Positions 22,680-35,483 of a stretch of DNA of 64,000 bases are shown one piece after another. The notes beneath the pieces are model-generated. The model worked only from the letters and a program-made list of their open reading frames with translations, had not been told where the DNA came from and ran no database searches. A program made the position numbers and the translations under genes. This DNA comes from Oidiodendron maius Zn (Eukaryota > Ascomycota > Leotiomycetes > Myxotrichaceae). Location: positions 1,736,001 through 1,800,000 of the forward strand of contig KN832875.1 of the NCBI GenBank assembly GCA_000827325.1. The letters run 5' to 3'. Within the stretch, counting starts at the first letter, position 1. Each line of letters starts with the position of its first letter.

Positions 22680-23790
22680 AAAGTAACGACAGCGTTACCC
22701 AAACTCTTCTGGGTTGCTAGATCCTTCATCGCCGGCACCACATTTTCTATTCCAATATATCCACGATCATAGACCATAAGCTTTAGGCGCAATTCTTCCA
22801 TAAATCCTCTAGGTCATCCCATATCTTCCTTGTCTCGCTAGGGGGCTATTCGAACCGTCATACCAAATGGCTATTCTCGTTCATGAAAGATCTCTCTATC
22901 CATAATTGAAGACCACACTTACATAGGCAATGATCTGTGCCTGTCGCAACAAAATCCCATTCATGGTAAACCGTTCCACATTGCCCTCATGCCCGGCGAA
23001 TCACATAAGAGGATTGTTCATTTCTGTTTTAGACACTTCAAGCTCCTATTCACAAGACCTGCCAGGCCACAAACTACGTTTACTCCCTTACCATCAGTCT
23101 TCTCTATGACTTCCTTCCACCAGTCCTCGATTTTTGCCATATTTGACCATTTATCAGCCCCTGGCCTCTCATCAGAGCTTGCAGCAGCTACTATATAAGC
23201 GCCAACAACTTTTGCAATTTGCCCAGGTACCAGTCCTAAATCACTAGCTGAGGCAGTGATTGGGATAATAACCAATTTTTTCAACCCTCCACGAACAAAC
23301 ATCCGTAACAGGAGCATTGATCGCCTGGCTGATAGCATGGAAGAAAGATCAGCCTTTTGGTTGTGGTGGAGAGAAATTTCTTTGGCAAAGGTATATTAGG
23401 CTAAGGCATTAGTTCCTCCGCCAAACACTCGATCGTGTGAATGAAACTTAGCAGAGGCAGGGATTGAAACGACAGTGCCAGCGAACTCTAAGCCCAGGGT
23501 AAATGGCGGTCGGAGGAGGGGCCTGTTAATTTGGTGCTTACCTCTAGCCTGTCAAGTATTTAGTATTTGAATGTAAAGGTAAGGTTAGTATTGAGTAGTC
23601 CAGAAGAAAGTCACTTTAAGTTTCATTCTATTCGTGAGGAAAATATCATTCTTAGAACGGCGGCTCACATAGAGAAGGTCTATAGCTCAAGCTGGTAGCC
23701 GCAATTTGAACTAGTACCTCTCCTACTTTGGGCTCTGGAATTGGATCCTCGGATACCACGAGTTTACATAATCCTGCGAGCTAATTACTT
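22680..23790 (-). pseudogene. Decayed quinone oxidoreductase (MDR superfamily)
   Basis: Reading the minus strand from 23775 down gives collinear fragments of a medium-chain dehydrogenase/reductase. The N-terminal strand is EDPIPEPKVGEVLVQI then AATSLSYR. After a likely intron come QARGKHQINRP and PPFTLGLEFAGTVVSIPASA, then HDRVFGGGT. A stop follows within the next codons, and then KEISLHH. The nucleotide-binding half appears as PGQIAKVVGAYIVAAASSDE and WWKEVIEKTDGKGVNVVCG, ending in a premature stop. The C-terminal piece RLKLMVYDRGYIGIENVVPA then MKDLATQKSLGNAVV lies at about 22690-22800. Stops, missing segments and frame breaks show loss of function. Family members reduce quinones or enoyl substrates with NADPH. 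Confidence 0.75.
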
Positions 23791-24386
23791 AGAAATTCGA
23801 GCATTGCGAAAAAGTCTAGGCTTAAATATGCGTTGATAAACTCCGTGATGAAGACTGTTTTCATGTTGGGCTGTTCTAGTTTTAGAGATGAGAAAACAAC
23901 TAGCACTCATATTTAAGCATAAAAGTTAGAAGATAAATGCCAGCCGCGAGTCAAATCTTTTGAATAGAGATTGATTAGTTATAGCTTGGCTAGCAATTCC
24001 CGGATTGGTACAAATCGCAACTAAACATGGTGGGCGAATTGTTTGAAATTTGTGGTTATTATGGACATATAGGCGCAACATTGACCTGAAGATGATCGCA
24101 GGTCAAAACCCCTAGTTAACTTCCAAGAATACAAACGAGATTTGATTTTGGCACTTTGCCCAAAATATACTTACTTCAAACCAGAGAGAGGGGAAGGGGT
24201 ACCTGGTTTTCGAACGAGGCTGAAATAAGCGATGCCTTATATTTACGGTGGCGAATCTGTCTAGCCTCAATTTATTTAGTGCATTGGAGGAAGGCCATCT
24301 CGATCTCTACCTCCAACTCAACTACAAGTATCTCACATCCCTCGACCTCTCTGTGCTTGCTCCCTCCTCTCTTCAACATCGAAAGC
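23791..24386. other. Upstream region of Spt5
   Basis: AT-rich on the left. The last 80 bp before the Spt5 start are pyrimidine-rich, as in many fungal 5' leaders. No separate gene seen. Confidence 0.5.
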
Positions 24387-27300
24387 ATGTCAACTTCAAA
24401 TCTTCTCAGCGCTCAGTTTGACGACAGCGAGGAGGATGATGATTTCAATCCTCAACCAGCAGATCTGTCCGATGCTGAAGATGCTGGAGGCAACGACGAC
24501 GAAGATGCCGACAATCAAATCAAAAGAGATGCCGCACGACAGAAATCAAAAGGGCAAGTGTCAGACGATGAAGATGGTGTAAATAGGGACGATGAGGATG
24601 AAGAGGGCGAAGGCGAAGATACAGCACCTAGAGATGAGGACGAGGAAGAAGACGAAGAGGAAGAGGATGAGGAAGACGAGGAAATTACCGTATGTGTTGA
24701 TTAAGGTTTTGAGTCCATACCTCAACGCATGATACTGACTTCAATCCAGGGTCATCGGCGAAAACGTAGACGCGAACGTCGGAATCAATTCCTTGACGTG
24801 GAAGCCGAAGTCGATGAAGATGAAGATGAAGTTGACGATGATGAGGACGAAAACGAGCTGGGCGCTAATTTCATTGCTGATACGCACCCGGATGACCTGG
24901 CAGACCTTCCAGCTGGCGGGGAGACGGACGACAGGCGACACAGAGAGTTGGACAGGAGGCGAGAAATGGAGGCGAGTTTGGATGCTGAGAAACAAGCCGA
25001 AATTTTGCGACAACGTTACGCAAATAGAAACCGATCATCAAGAGGTATTGGAGATTCGGTAGTTGTACCAAAGCGCCTGCTCTTACCTGGTGTTGACGAC
25101 CCTAGCATTTGGGCTGTACGATGTAAGGAGGGCAAGGAGCGGGAGGCAGTATTCTCTATCATGAAGCGTATTGAGGAGAGACTTGGTACCAAAGATGAGC
25201 TGGCAATCACATCTGCCTTTGAACGCGGCGGCACCCAGTCAACCATGAAGGGTTTTATCTACGTGGAGGCTCAAAGACAGGCAGATATTATGACTGCCCT
25301 TGATGGATTGATGAATGTATACCCGCGAACGAAGATGATGCTGGTTGAGATTAAGGAGATGCCGGATCTTCTTAGGGTCACGAAAACCCCATCACTGGAA
25401 CCTGGAGCCTACGTCCGACTTAAGCGTCCACCAAAGTATGCAGGAGATCTTGCACAGGTCATCGATGTCACGGATACAGGATTGGAATTACGCATTCGAT
25501 ACGTGCCTCGTTTAGACTATGGTCTTCACGAGGATACGAATGCGCCAACAGATGCCTTTGGCAAGAGGAAGCGACCAATGGCAGGACCACGACCACCTCA
25601 GCGGTTGTTCAGCGAGGTTGAAGCAAAGAAACGCCATGCCAAATATTTGCAAGGAAGACCTGACACCAAAACCTGGAATTACATGGGCGATGAATACGTC
25701 AACGGTTACTGTGAAAAGGAAGTAAAGGTCCAGACTCTTATCACGACCGATGTCAATCCAACGCTCGAAGAAGTCACGCGATTTGCATCCGGCGCTGAAG
25801 ATGGCACTGAAAATCTGGATCTCAATGCTCTCGCTGCTAGCTTGAAAGCCAGCACTGCTAATGCATCTTATCTCCCTGGTGATATCATTGAGGTTTACGA
25901 GGGAGAGCAGAAAGGCGTTGTTGGAAAGACTGTATCTGTACAGGGTGATATCGTTACTATGGCTGTGAGTGAAGGAGCTTTGAAGGACCAGACGATAGAA
26001 GTACCTACTAAGGGACTTCGAAAACGCTTCAGGGAGGGTGATCATGTCAAAGTTATTGGTGGAAGCAGGTTTCGGGATGAAGTTGGCATGGTTGTCAAGA
26101 TTGTGGAGGACAGAGTCACCCTTCTTAGCGATCAAGGCAACACCGAAATCACGGTATTCAGCAAAGACTTACGTGAAGCAAGTGACTCGGGCGGTGCCGG
26201 ATCACTTGGAAAGTACGATCTCTTTGATCTGGTTCAATTGGACCCATCAACTGTTGCCTGCATTGTCAAGGTGGACAGGGAGTCGCTCGTCGTTCTTGAT
26301 CAAAATGCTCAAGTCCGCACTGTTATGCCGTCTCAGATATCCAATAAGTTGGAAAAGCGCAAGTTTGCCGTCGCCACGGATCGCAATGGCTCTGAGATTC
26401 GCCTCGACGATGTTGTAAAGGAGCACGGTGGTGAAGCCAGGTCAGGCAAGATCATCCATATTCACCGCGCTTTCCTCTTCTGCCGCAGCACCACATCAAC
26501 CGAGAACGCTGGAGTTTTTGTCACGAGAACAGCTAGCGTGGCCACCGTCTCTGCGAAAGGGGGTCGCATAGCACCAACAAATGTCCCTGATTTGAATACA
26601 ATGAATCCGGCGATGAAACGCAATCCTCAAGGAGCAGGGAGTATGCCACCTCCAAAGACTACATTCACACGAGATCGTTCTATTGGACAGACTGTAACTA
26701 TCCGCAAAGGTCCTTACAAGGGGCTGCTCGGTATCGTGAAGGAGACAACGGATGATAATGCTCGAGTTGAGCTACACACCAAAAACAAGACTGTCAACGT
26801 ACCAAAGGATGCACTTGGGTTCAAGGACAAGGTCAGTGGTCAAAGTATTGATCCCAATTCGAGAGGTGGAGCTGGTGGCAGAGGTGGCTTTACTTCCAGA
26901 GGCCGGGGAGGACTTGGAGGGGCAACTCCAGCAGCCTGGGATGGCGGCCGTACACCAATGGCAGCTACTGGCGTTGAGCGGACTCCGGCATGGGGTACTT
27001 CCAGAAGTAAGTTTCTTTTATATAGAATCTCGAACTTACCTGCTAACAGATACAGCTCCAGCAGGAGGCGCTAATGGTGGACGGACTCCTGCCTGGAAGT
27101 CCGGAGGCGATGGAGGCCGGACTCCAGGATGGGCGGACGGATCACGAACTGTCAACCCCTATGATGGTAGTCGAACAGCCTATGGCGCTGGAAATCGCAC
27201 ACCAGCCTGGTCGTCAGGTGCGAAGACTCCCGCATACGGCTTGTCAGACGGGTTTGCTGCAGGCTCCAAGACTCCTGGGTATGGTGGAGGCGATTCGTGG

Positions 27301-27696
27301 GGTTCCAAAACCCCAGCCTACCAACCGCAGCAGCACCAGTCGGAAAGCAGCTGGCAGAACCAACCTGCGTCGAATGGATGGAGCTCGAACGCCTACGATG
27401 CACCTACGCCAGGCGCGAACGCTTCTGCTCCTACGCCCGCTGCTATGAACGCTCCCACGCCAGGCGCATACTCGGCACCTACTCCAGCGCCATATAACGC
27501 GCCTACGCCGGCTGCGGCTCCTACGCCTGCACCAGGATGGGGAGGTGGATGGGGGGCGCCTACACCACAAGCCATGGACGCGCCGACGCCCGGAGCACAG
27601 CAAGGCTACTACGCAGCACCGACTCCAGGGGCGTATGGCGTGCCTGAGACACCTGCAGCGAATTGGCAAGACGACGGGCCACGATATGTTGATTAA
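24387..27696 (+). CDS. SPT5: Transcription elongation factor Spt5
   Basis: Spt5 pairs with Spt4 (DSIF), clamps RNA polymerase II and promotes processive elongation. Three exons: 24387-24689, 24750-27006 and 27050-27696 (1068 aa). Residues 1-150 are acidic. The NGN domain spans about 218-308 ([20 protein letters not shown] to [15 protein letters not shown]). At least five KOW-type segments follow, including [57 protein letters not shown] and [20 protein letters not shown]. The C-terminal region has two kinds of repeat: G-x-[RK]-T-P-[AG]-[WY] units, then A-P-T-P-x-A units up to the end. Phosphorylation of such CTR threonines by P-TEFb-type kinases is established for the family. The start [13 protein letters not shown] sits directly after the pyrimidine-rich leader. 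Confidence 0.97.
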
Positions 27697-29221
27697 GCAA
27701 CTGGGGTGAAAGGGAGTGGTTGGTGCTTAGGCGCGAGTTTCTTCTCTATGTTTTATATCTCGCTTGTGGTGTCTTAAAAAGGCTAGCGATAAAGGGTCAC
27801 GGGACTGCATAGGTGGGCATTCGAATGGAAGAAAAGTTGTATGACAAGATTGTTGTGACATTTGTGATGAGACTGCTCTGACACCATCGACCCTTTCCCA
27901 GTGCGCGCAACGTGTACTCTTGGTTGGTCTGAGGATCGCCTGGTGGATGGGGGATTAGGATGGTACGATAGCAGGTCGCCTTGAAACACCATCTCAGGGA
28001 ATCTAGACCAAGGAATCTTGAATGGATTGGAAGGTAAGGGCCAGATGTCGGCTAGAACGAGAAGCATAACAGACCCATTGGGACAGGTACGTACCTGGAT
28101 GATGCAGGACATGTACTGTACACTTCGCAGGATGCTCTCGAATTGTTGCTTGTACCACTGGCCACAGGCCCATCTAGGAATATAACCATCTCCAACATGA
28201 ATATCCACATGCATGCGTATATAGCCACGAGTCCTCCGCGCTGGCTCAACTCGCCGTGGGATGGCTGTCTCCTCCACGAAACCCGAACATGCTGAGGCCA
28301 ACATGGTTGGCACTGACCCGAGGCGTCACATAAGCACGGAGATAGGATGCCGGGGTCGGGACGGCCCCATACAGCATCGGTGTTACTCTGCGCCCTGCCG
28401 CGTATGGTGAGATGCTGCTTGCGGTGTGTCCCTCCCTGGCTCGTCGAGGAGGGACATCTGATGCGGTAGCGCATGGGCGAAACCGAGGGCGAGAGATGCA
28501 GGACTCATGTACCTGCGCTGGTACGCTGGTACGCTGGTACGCTGGGAGAACATGGGAGGCCAGGGAGGAGATATTTAACCTTCCCCCACACTGCAGAGTG
28601 CCGTCGAGGGTACCTACTGTACCTTATCTATGCCTTCTCTCCCTCGCTGCCTCCCGTTCTCTCAAGCTTCGCTGCGCCCGTCACCAGCCTACACAGGGCG
28701 AAACGACGACAACCACATGAGCACTGCTATTCACGCTCCTAAGACCCCGAGACTGCTCCACCAGTACTCGTATAGCTCGTCTCTCGACCACAAGTCACCC
28801 TCCCCGCTGCCCCATCCAGCTGTCACTCTCTATTAGGAAGCTCTCTCACTCCCGCCCCCGAAGGCCCCAAGCCCCGAGCCAAAGCCCCAAGCACAGGACA
28901 CCAGCCCACCGCCCACTCTTGTGCTGGCCGATTGCTCGTTGGCTTCCGTGTATGGACCACCAGCACGCACCCCATGATTAATTGCTGGGCGATCCCATTC
29001 TTCAGGAAGAGGAAAACGAGGGATCTGCAGGGAAAGACACGTCAAATATATCTGCGCGTCCCAACGAGCCTCCCTCGCCGCATACCACCAACAGACGCTG
29101 CAACCACCCCATAACGCCCGCACAACACCTTCCTACTTGGACCCCAGAACAGCACGAGCGTCCGCCGTCGAGCTGCGCAGGTGTAGCTGGCGGGCGTGGC
29201 ATCGTAGCGGGCACGTCCACC
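27697..29221. other. Intergenic region with short tandem repeat
   Basis: This holds the Spt5 3' flank and the long 5' region of the F-box gene. Pyrimidine- and C-rich from about 28600. A short 8-nt tandem repeat lies at 28517-28545. No gene recognised. Confidence 0.45.
28517..28545. repeat. 8-nt tandem repeat (GCTGGTAC, about 3.6 copies)
   Basis: GCTGGTAC is repeated perfectly three times and ends in a partial copy GCTGG. It is a small microsatellite-like array in the spacer. Confidence 0.85.
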
Positions 29222-30911
29222 ATGGAATCCTCGCCGTTAGGGGAGAAGACCCCGCCACCCGATCTGGTGGATAACAGTCGTTTTTTGCATGGGCGCCTCG
29301 ACCCGGGGCGCGAGGAGAACTACGGGCTCGTGGAGGCGGTAGATGTCCAGCAACAGATCAAGGCGACGGAGATGCGATCGCAGTGGGCGTTCGATGAAGG
29401 TTCTTCTAGTTGTCAGATCCCGCCGGCCAGTACGTTAAGTATATACTTTGCGACTCCTTGAGATGCTGAGCGTAGGTAAGCTAACATGTTCATCGCAGCA
29501 TGCCTTGCGCCCGCGAACAGCGAGTACATGCTCCTCTCCCTCCCGGCCGAGATCATCGACTGCATAGTCTCCTTCCTCAAGCCCCTCGACCTCGTCTCCC
29601 TTTCGCATACGTGCCATCAGCTCTCGTCGCACTCCAAATCCGACCTGGCATGGCAGCGCCACGTCCAGAACAACGTCCCCGGCGTGAAGATCACGTCTCC
29701 TTATCCCTGCGCGACCTTTCGAGAACTCTACCTGCGCCACGACCCGCATTGGTTCCTCCCTAAGTACAAGATCTGGTTCTCGGACTACTTCCTCACGGGA
29801 AAGGTCATAATAGCGCGCTATGATCCGCGCCGTGGCTGTATCGAGGCATATCGGCTCCTGGCCGAACGCCCTCTGCCGACGTTCGATCCATGGGAGGTCG
29901 ACGAAGATGTTGTCATTCACTCCTTCGACCCAAAATGCCGGCTGCATCTCGACCAACCGATCATCCACCTTGACGTACAGTCCGCAGATAAATTCACGGG
30001 GAGAGGGGACTGGGGCTCGATCCCTACCGAGACGCCGATGACCATGGGCGCCAGAAGCCCCAATAGTGTATTCTCTAACCTTCTTCTTGCGAAGCCCACC
30101 TACTCTGAAACCATGGAGCCTGACATGCAGCTCTGGCCACCTCTCACAATTCCAGCCCGCCATCGGGTCAGGCATATCTGCGAGGAACACAAGCCTCAAA
30201 ATAGACTAGAGATCAGTGACCAAGCATTTAGAATTAGGAGGTGGATGGAGATGTCGGCTGGCCAGAACGGCTCCGGAGTCCACCTTGGCGAAGAAGTCTA
30301 TACGTATGCCACTCTCGACCCCAAGCTGTACACCCCGACGGAGGAGAAACCTTGGAGGGGCATCTGGGTTGGCGATTTCAGCGGCCATGGCTGTGAATTC
30401 CTGCTCATCAACCAGCCGGATAACGAGACGCCATTTGACGAGGCGAGCGTCGTACAGCGTGAAGACGAGACGCACGAGGAATGGGAGGCCAGGAAGAAGG
30501 AGGAGAAGGTGTATCGCGGCGTTCTCGAGGGGATCAAGCTGACAGGAGACCCTAATGTGCCCCGAGGAGAGTACACCTTCATTGCGGACGACATCTCTTC
30601 CAAGGGCTATATTCGAACGGCTACGGATCAGAGATTCAAGGGGGCCCGAATCGTGAAGAGCAGGGGCCATATTGCAGCGCGGATGTTCAGGAATGGTGAG
30701 TTTATATTCGTATTTTTTTTTTAACAAGGCAAGGCAGGAATTGACGGTAACAGATAAATACATCGAGGGCCAGTTGATCATGATCTCACACAACAGACTG
30801 GCGCAGTACTGGGTTGGATTCGGCCATATTAATTTCTACGAGAGAGTTGACATCGACAAATTCCTATCACCATACGATGATCCGCTCCCTATTATAGGGC
30901 AGACGGCTTAA
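29222..30911 (+). CDS. F-box protein, FBXO31-like
   Basis: Three exons close in frame: 29222-29429, 29499-30695 and 30754-30911 (520 aa). The first donor is GTACGT immediately after GCCA, and the acceptor is TCGCAG. The F-box is MLLSLPAEIIDCIVSFLKPL then DLVSLSHTCHQL, near residues 80-120. The C-terminal half carries the FBXO31-type substrate-binding domain: RGIWVGDFSGHGCEFLLI, then GIKLTGDPNVPRGEYTFIAD and YWVGFGHINFYERVDID. Human FBXO31 recruits targets to SCF ligases; the fungal counterpart is presumably also an SCF adaptor. Target proteins are unknown. The start MESSPLGEKTPPP is the first Met in frame with good spacing to the F-box, though the frame stays open farther upstream. Confidence 0.85.
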
Positions 30912-31530
30912 GCTTTCCTACCACATTCATTCTTACTAAAATGAAAGCTGGAAAATCCATCAGAGGCGTTTAGGTAGATACCACAGCGCCTAGGGTCATT
31001 ACTGTGAAACTGTACATAATAAGAACCCAGAAATGAGTAGTAATTTTATACAGCTTGACCGCTTCTTGCTTCTCCGGAGTCAAATACCCGCCGATCCCGT
31101 TACTTTCTGTCACTCCCACAGACGCTACCATGTGAATTCTTGGCAGTGGCGGGTGGTGGCCGGATTAGGAAAATGGTAGCCTCGCTCAGCCTTGCAGGAT
31201 AATGGCCCTTCCCTACGCCTCGGTAAATAAAAATGATGAAACCTGTGGCGACCTGGAGGTAGGGCGACATATCAGCCCAGCATCATGTTCATCTCAATTG
31301 CTTACTGCTTGCCCGATTTGTCCTGAGTATTCATTGCATTTGCCATGATAGGAAACTAGTGCTGCAAATTCTTGGCGCCATCGAACTCGCACTCTGGACT
31401 GTACCTCTTCGGCGACCACGCGATTCCAGTTTAAATTACCAGCTGCGCCAAGAAGATACTCTAATTGCACTCTCAGCAGCTACTGTAGAGGGAACATAGA
31501 CTTGCAGGGAAGAAGAACCACAAGACAGAG
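30912..31530. other. Intergenic region
   Basis: 3' flank of the F-box gene and promoter of the DUF1769 gene. Nothing else recognised. Confidence 0.45.
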
Positions 31531-32971
31531 ATGGCGCACAATTACATCCTCCGAGTGACAGCTGGCCCCGCCAACGATCCAAAGCTGCACAAGGTTGTAC
31601 CCGTCAACTCCCCCGTGCCTCTCTCAATAGAATCCGATCTCATAGACATCGATTTGAACGTGCGAATACAAGTATGTACCTTTTCTATTCGCTAGCCCTT
31701 GGATATACCACATTTATCGGACCATATCCTTAACCCCCCCTCACATCTATATCTGACGTGCAAGTAGAACTACAAAGGTCTCCCACGCGGCTCGCCCGAA
31801 ACATCTGCATACTTCGACATCCCGCCGCATGCCAAGAACAAGGATCAATATAGCATCTGCTTTCGCTTTACGCTGAAGGAGGGAATCAATGGCAACGATT
31901 TAGTGTTTGGCAATGATTTCGACCATCCGATTAGAGATAGGCTGCCGCCGGGATTTGGGACGGCGTTTAAGATTGTAAAATGGGGTATGGATTTCTGTCT
32001 TTTCCCTATATTGGACATCATTTGGGGGCTTTAGAGATTGATGATGTAGATGGGCATGACAGGAGATGAAAAGAGGCCAGTGGCTGACATAAAGTGTGAT
32101 ATCTAGCGATTGACCCAGGCCTAGACGGGGACCCCTACGCCGATGAACCGTACCTCTATGGCCCAACCGTAAGTTCGATGAATACTATATACATAGGCCC
32201 AAAGACCGGTTCGAATATACAAAAATCCCCTCTATATAATCCTGAGGCGGGGTTAGTCTTTGATGAAGGCGGTTCGGAAGAGGGGATGGAAATCCGTCGG
32301 GGCCATGAGATTCCTGATACTGAGGCCGCGAGGAAGAGATTCTTCTTGGACGAGGAGAATAAGAGGAACTGGGAGTGGGAAAGTGGGAGGACGTATGCTG
32401 TTGATTTCTTCAACCCGTATCTGGATTTCAGCGGTTTGTCACTCTGAATTGAAATCTGATAGAGGAGTTACACTAATTTGGCTGTAGATTTTGCATTGAG
32501 GTTACCAGGCTTCACGCTTCCGATTATGAAGTACTGGGACGGCCAAGGTTTAAGGTGCGTTTTTAACAGATAATTTTCTTGTCACGTCTCATGTCGATGT
32601 CTTGTTTTCTATCCAAGCTCAACTCTCCATCGCCAAGAATATGCTTCTATTCGTCGCCTAATCCCATTTTCTCGCGTAGGAAAGAGCAGAAGCGCTCACA
32701 CACGCTTAGATACGTGCTCAAGAACCGCAAGACCAATGCGGTCCTCCTCGCGGTCCTTTTCACGTTGTACCTTGATGAAGATTTGGACGAGGAGGGCAAT
32801 GTGAAGCCCGGCTTAGATACTGGTCTTCCGTTCGACGAGATGGACAAGGTGAGGATGGAGAGGGATGAGACTAAGAGCAATGACTCTGAAGATGGGAGCA
32901 GTAAAGAAGGGAGCGTTAAGGGGAAGAAGACGAATGGAATTGCTTATGATGACGACGACGACGTTGATTGA
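31531..32971 (+). CDS. DUF1769 / UPF0590 family protein
   Basis: Five exons close in frame: 31531-31671, 31768-31984, 32107-32433, 32488-32554 and 32680-32971 (347 aa). The fungal DUF1769 signature is complete: YILRVTAGPANDP, VPVNSPVPLSIES, NYKGLPRGSPETSAYFDIP, DLVFGNDFDHPIRDRLPPGF then GTAFKIVKW, and AIDPGLDGDPYADEPYLYGP. Later come ALRLPGFTLPIMKYWDGQGL and HTLRYVLKN. The last 60 residues are acidic and Lys-rich with an Asp run at the end. The biochemical role is not known for the family. The GTAAGT at 32169 looks like a donor but is coding, because reading through gives the conserved continuation. Confidence 0.88.
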
Positions 32972-33816
32972 GCAACTATTCTTAGGTTAGGTAATATTTG
33001 GTATTGATTGGAAATGGGATGGGGGGAACGCGATATAGACGGGATCGTATATCTTTAGATGCACACGCCAAGAATGACATGTATGAGTTCAAAATTTGTC
33101 CAGATGTTTATCCTGCCTTACACGTAAGTTATGTGTTCTATCAGAGTTCATATTCACAAGTTCGAATTTCTATTCTTAATGCTCCCGTCCTCCAGATCTA
33201 TAACAATTGGAAGCTCTCTCCTCCTCTTTCCTCTCTTAACGCAGCTAATCACCAAAGCTCCAAACCCGATAAATAATACCAGGCCACCTGTTGACTAGGG
33301 AACTTGATGTGTTGTTGGACGCGAAAGCCGAGACTGACATATTCGGAGCAGAGTGATTAATATTTCCGGCAGGACTAACTTTTAACTTCAAACTACATCT
33401 CTAGAGCCTTCATTGTCATTGCTACAGTTAGTAGACTTAACAAGACAGGTCGTCGTCTTTGCGACTTTTGGTGGTGAGAAATCTAGGTCAAGGTAACAGA
33501 TATATGAAGATCGGTAGGAATGCCTTTGAGATAACGAGCTTATTACCTGGAACAGGATGCAGGTTTTCCTACATATGTTTCTGAAGCGAGATATTTTGTA
33601 TTCATACGTACCTAATAGGACTGTAGGTCTAGTAGTCATGATGTCAGGAGCGATTTACATCCCTGGATCACTAGACAAAGCATGACTTGGTATTTTTCTA
33701 GCAAGGTACCATCATCATTAGAAACATGAATTGAAAGTACAAGATGGTGCCCTGGCCTCTGAATTCTATCCAATCCGTATTCTTCTTGTCGATTAGCAAC
33801 GCCTTTCTAGGTGACT
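32972..33816. other. Convergent intergenic region
   Basis: Between the 3' ends of the DUF1769 gene and the alpha/beta hydrolase. AT-rich, no gene recognised. Confidence 0.45.
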
Positions 33817-35483
33817 CTATCCATCCTCACAATACTTCTGAATTTTGCGGATGACGTTCTGTCTGGTAGAAGTATTGTCGAATACCTGTGCATGATCAAG
33901 GTCATCGAACCATACGACTTCTGTACCTGAACCTCTCCACTCTTCATATTCTGACTCGTCTCCATCTCCATGATTCATAACAGCCTCTTCGTTTGTCCTC
34001 AACTCTTCCGACCCTCCCACCTCGTCGAGGTCGACAAGAACGGCATCCTTTACAGAGCCGTTCGCATAGTCCTTAGGCATAAGCGTTTTCTCATATCCCT
34101 TAACTGGCGCACTCCAATACCGCCTCACGGCCTCAGAGTTAACAATGATGTCTCTGCCGCCAAGGCTAATCGTGATCTTCCTCCTCACGACATCTTTCTT
34201 CCATAGCATATTTTCGTTCCAAAAAAAGCATCTTCCAAGTGTATGCGCCACGCCCATGTCCATACTCGCAAAATAATAGAGCTGGTACTCATTTGCGCGC
34301 TTTGGTTTCCGCCTTGTAAAGTTATATGCTACGTCTGGCAAATGCAACAGAATACACACTGGGTCCATTAAAAACATCGGGCCAATCTGAGAAGCCAGAG
34401 GAGACTTTAAAAGGTGGGTTGAAACAACTGTGCCATAGGAATGGGAGGCTAGGACGAATTTCTGATCGGGGAAGTGGTGGGAGATAATGGCAGATATCTC
34501 ATCGCACATCTCTTGCCGTGATAGGGCATGGTGGCAGATACGGGACGAAATAGGCATGATTTCTATTGCTAGGACACCGATTTGGTCGTTTGGGTCCTTT
34601 TTGCTGCTGCTCGTTGAATTTAACTCGGAGAGGAATCCTGTGTACGGATGCAAGCCGATACCTATGCCATGAATGAAGATTACTGGCAATTTGGTTGATG
34701 ATGTATGAGGACGGTACCAGTAGGAAGTATACTTTGCGGGCGAGCGGTAAGCAGTCAGGAGAGTGTGTCCGCGAAGTGGAAATAGGCGAAAGAATTGGGA
34801 GAGAGGTGTACGATAAAAGCGGAACCCATGGTAACGGAGAGTTACGAACGTTATAGTATCGATCATTGCTATGATCTAAGTTCGTCAGCAGCTGTAGACT
34901 GATGGTAACTAAGAAAACGTACCGAATACCAGATTAAACTGCGATGGAGCATATGTACTCTATCCAGTGTCAAACGCAAGGCCTTTGCCTTTCCTCGTCC
35001 AGCTTCGAAAGGCCTCTCCAGCAGCTTCTCTGAGGCAGATACGTACTCCTCTAGCTCCACATCATCGTCTCCTGGTGGGCCACCTCTATTAAAGAATGCC
35101 CAGGCGTACCACTCTTTCACATTCTCCTTCTTGATATCGCTTATATTTGCACCCTCAAACCACTTCCGGAAGTACATCTCCGGCTCAGTTACATTATCGG
35201 TGCAGAGGTTAAACAAGACTTCTCGCTCTCTCTTCGAAGGCGCCGGTGGATGCACAGCATCACGCTGTAAGTAATAGTGGTAGGGCAAGTAGATCAGGAG
35301 GAAGAAGAGCGACTCTGCTGCCGCATATACCTCTACTACAAATGGAAGCCGAAAGAGTACTGACTTGGAGCCATGGACCACGACAGCATACACAGAGTAG
35401 AAAATACAGAAAGGCGCGAGGTAATGCAGACCAAATATGCAGATGCGAATAAACAAATATTCTGCCCGTGACGTTCCGATCAT
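33817..35483 (-). CDS. Membrane-anchored alpha/beta hydrolase
   Basis: Two exons: 34923-35483 (187 codons) and 33817-34875 (353 codons with stop), 539 aa, joined in phase 0 across a 47 bp intron. Exon 1 encodes two or three hydrophobic segments (LFIRICIFGLHYLAPFCIFY, LFRLPFVVEV, SLFFLLIYLPYHYYL), so the enzyme is probably membrane-bound. Exon 2 carries the hydrolase fold: VIFIHGIGIGLHPY (oxyanion HG), the nucleophile elbow FVLASHSYGTVVS, and a C-terminal His in VWFDDLDHAQVFDN. An acidic insert (DGDESEYEEW) lies before the last His. The substrate is unknown; lipase- or esterase-like activity is the usual guess. Confidence 0.85.

Noticed and set aside
25512-26135. 207-codon antisense frame within Spt5
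   Set aside because: A shadow of the strongly conserved Spt5 coding strand.
28517-28545. GCTGGTAC array considered as a CRISPR or regulatory repeat
   Set aside because: Units are contiguous 8-mers with no spacers; a plain microsatellite, and CRISPR arrays are not expected in a fungal nucleus.
32161-32200. Apparent GTAAGT donor within the DUF1769 gene
   Set aside because: Reading through keeps the frame and continues the family sequence; the nearest acceptor would make an intron of under 30 bp.
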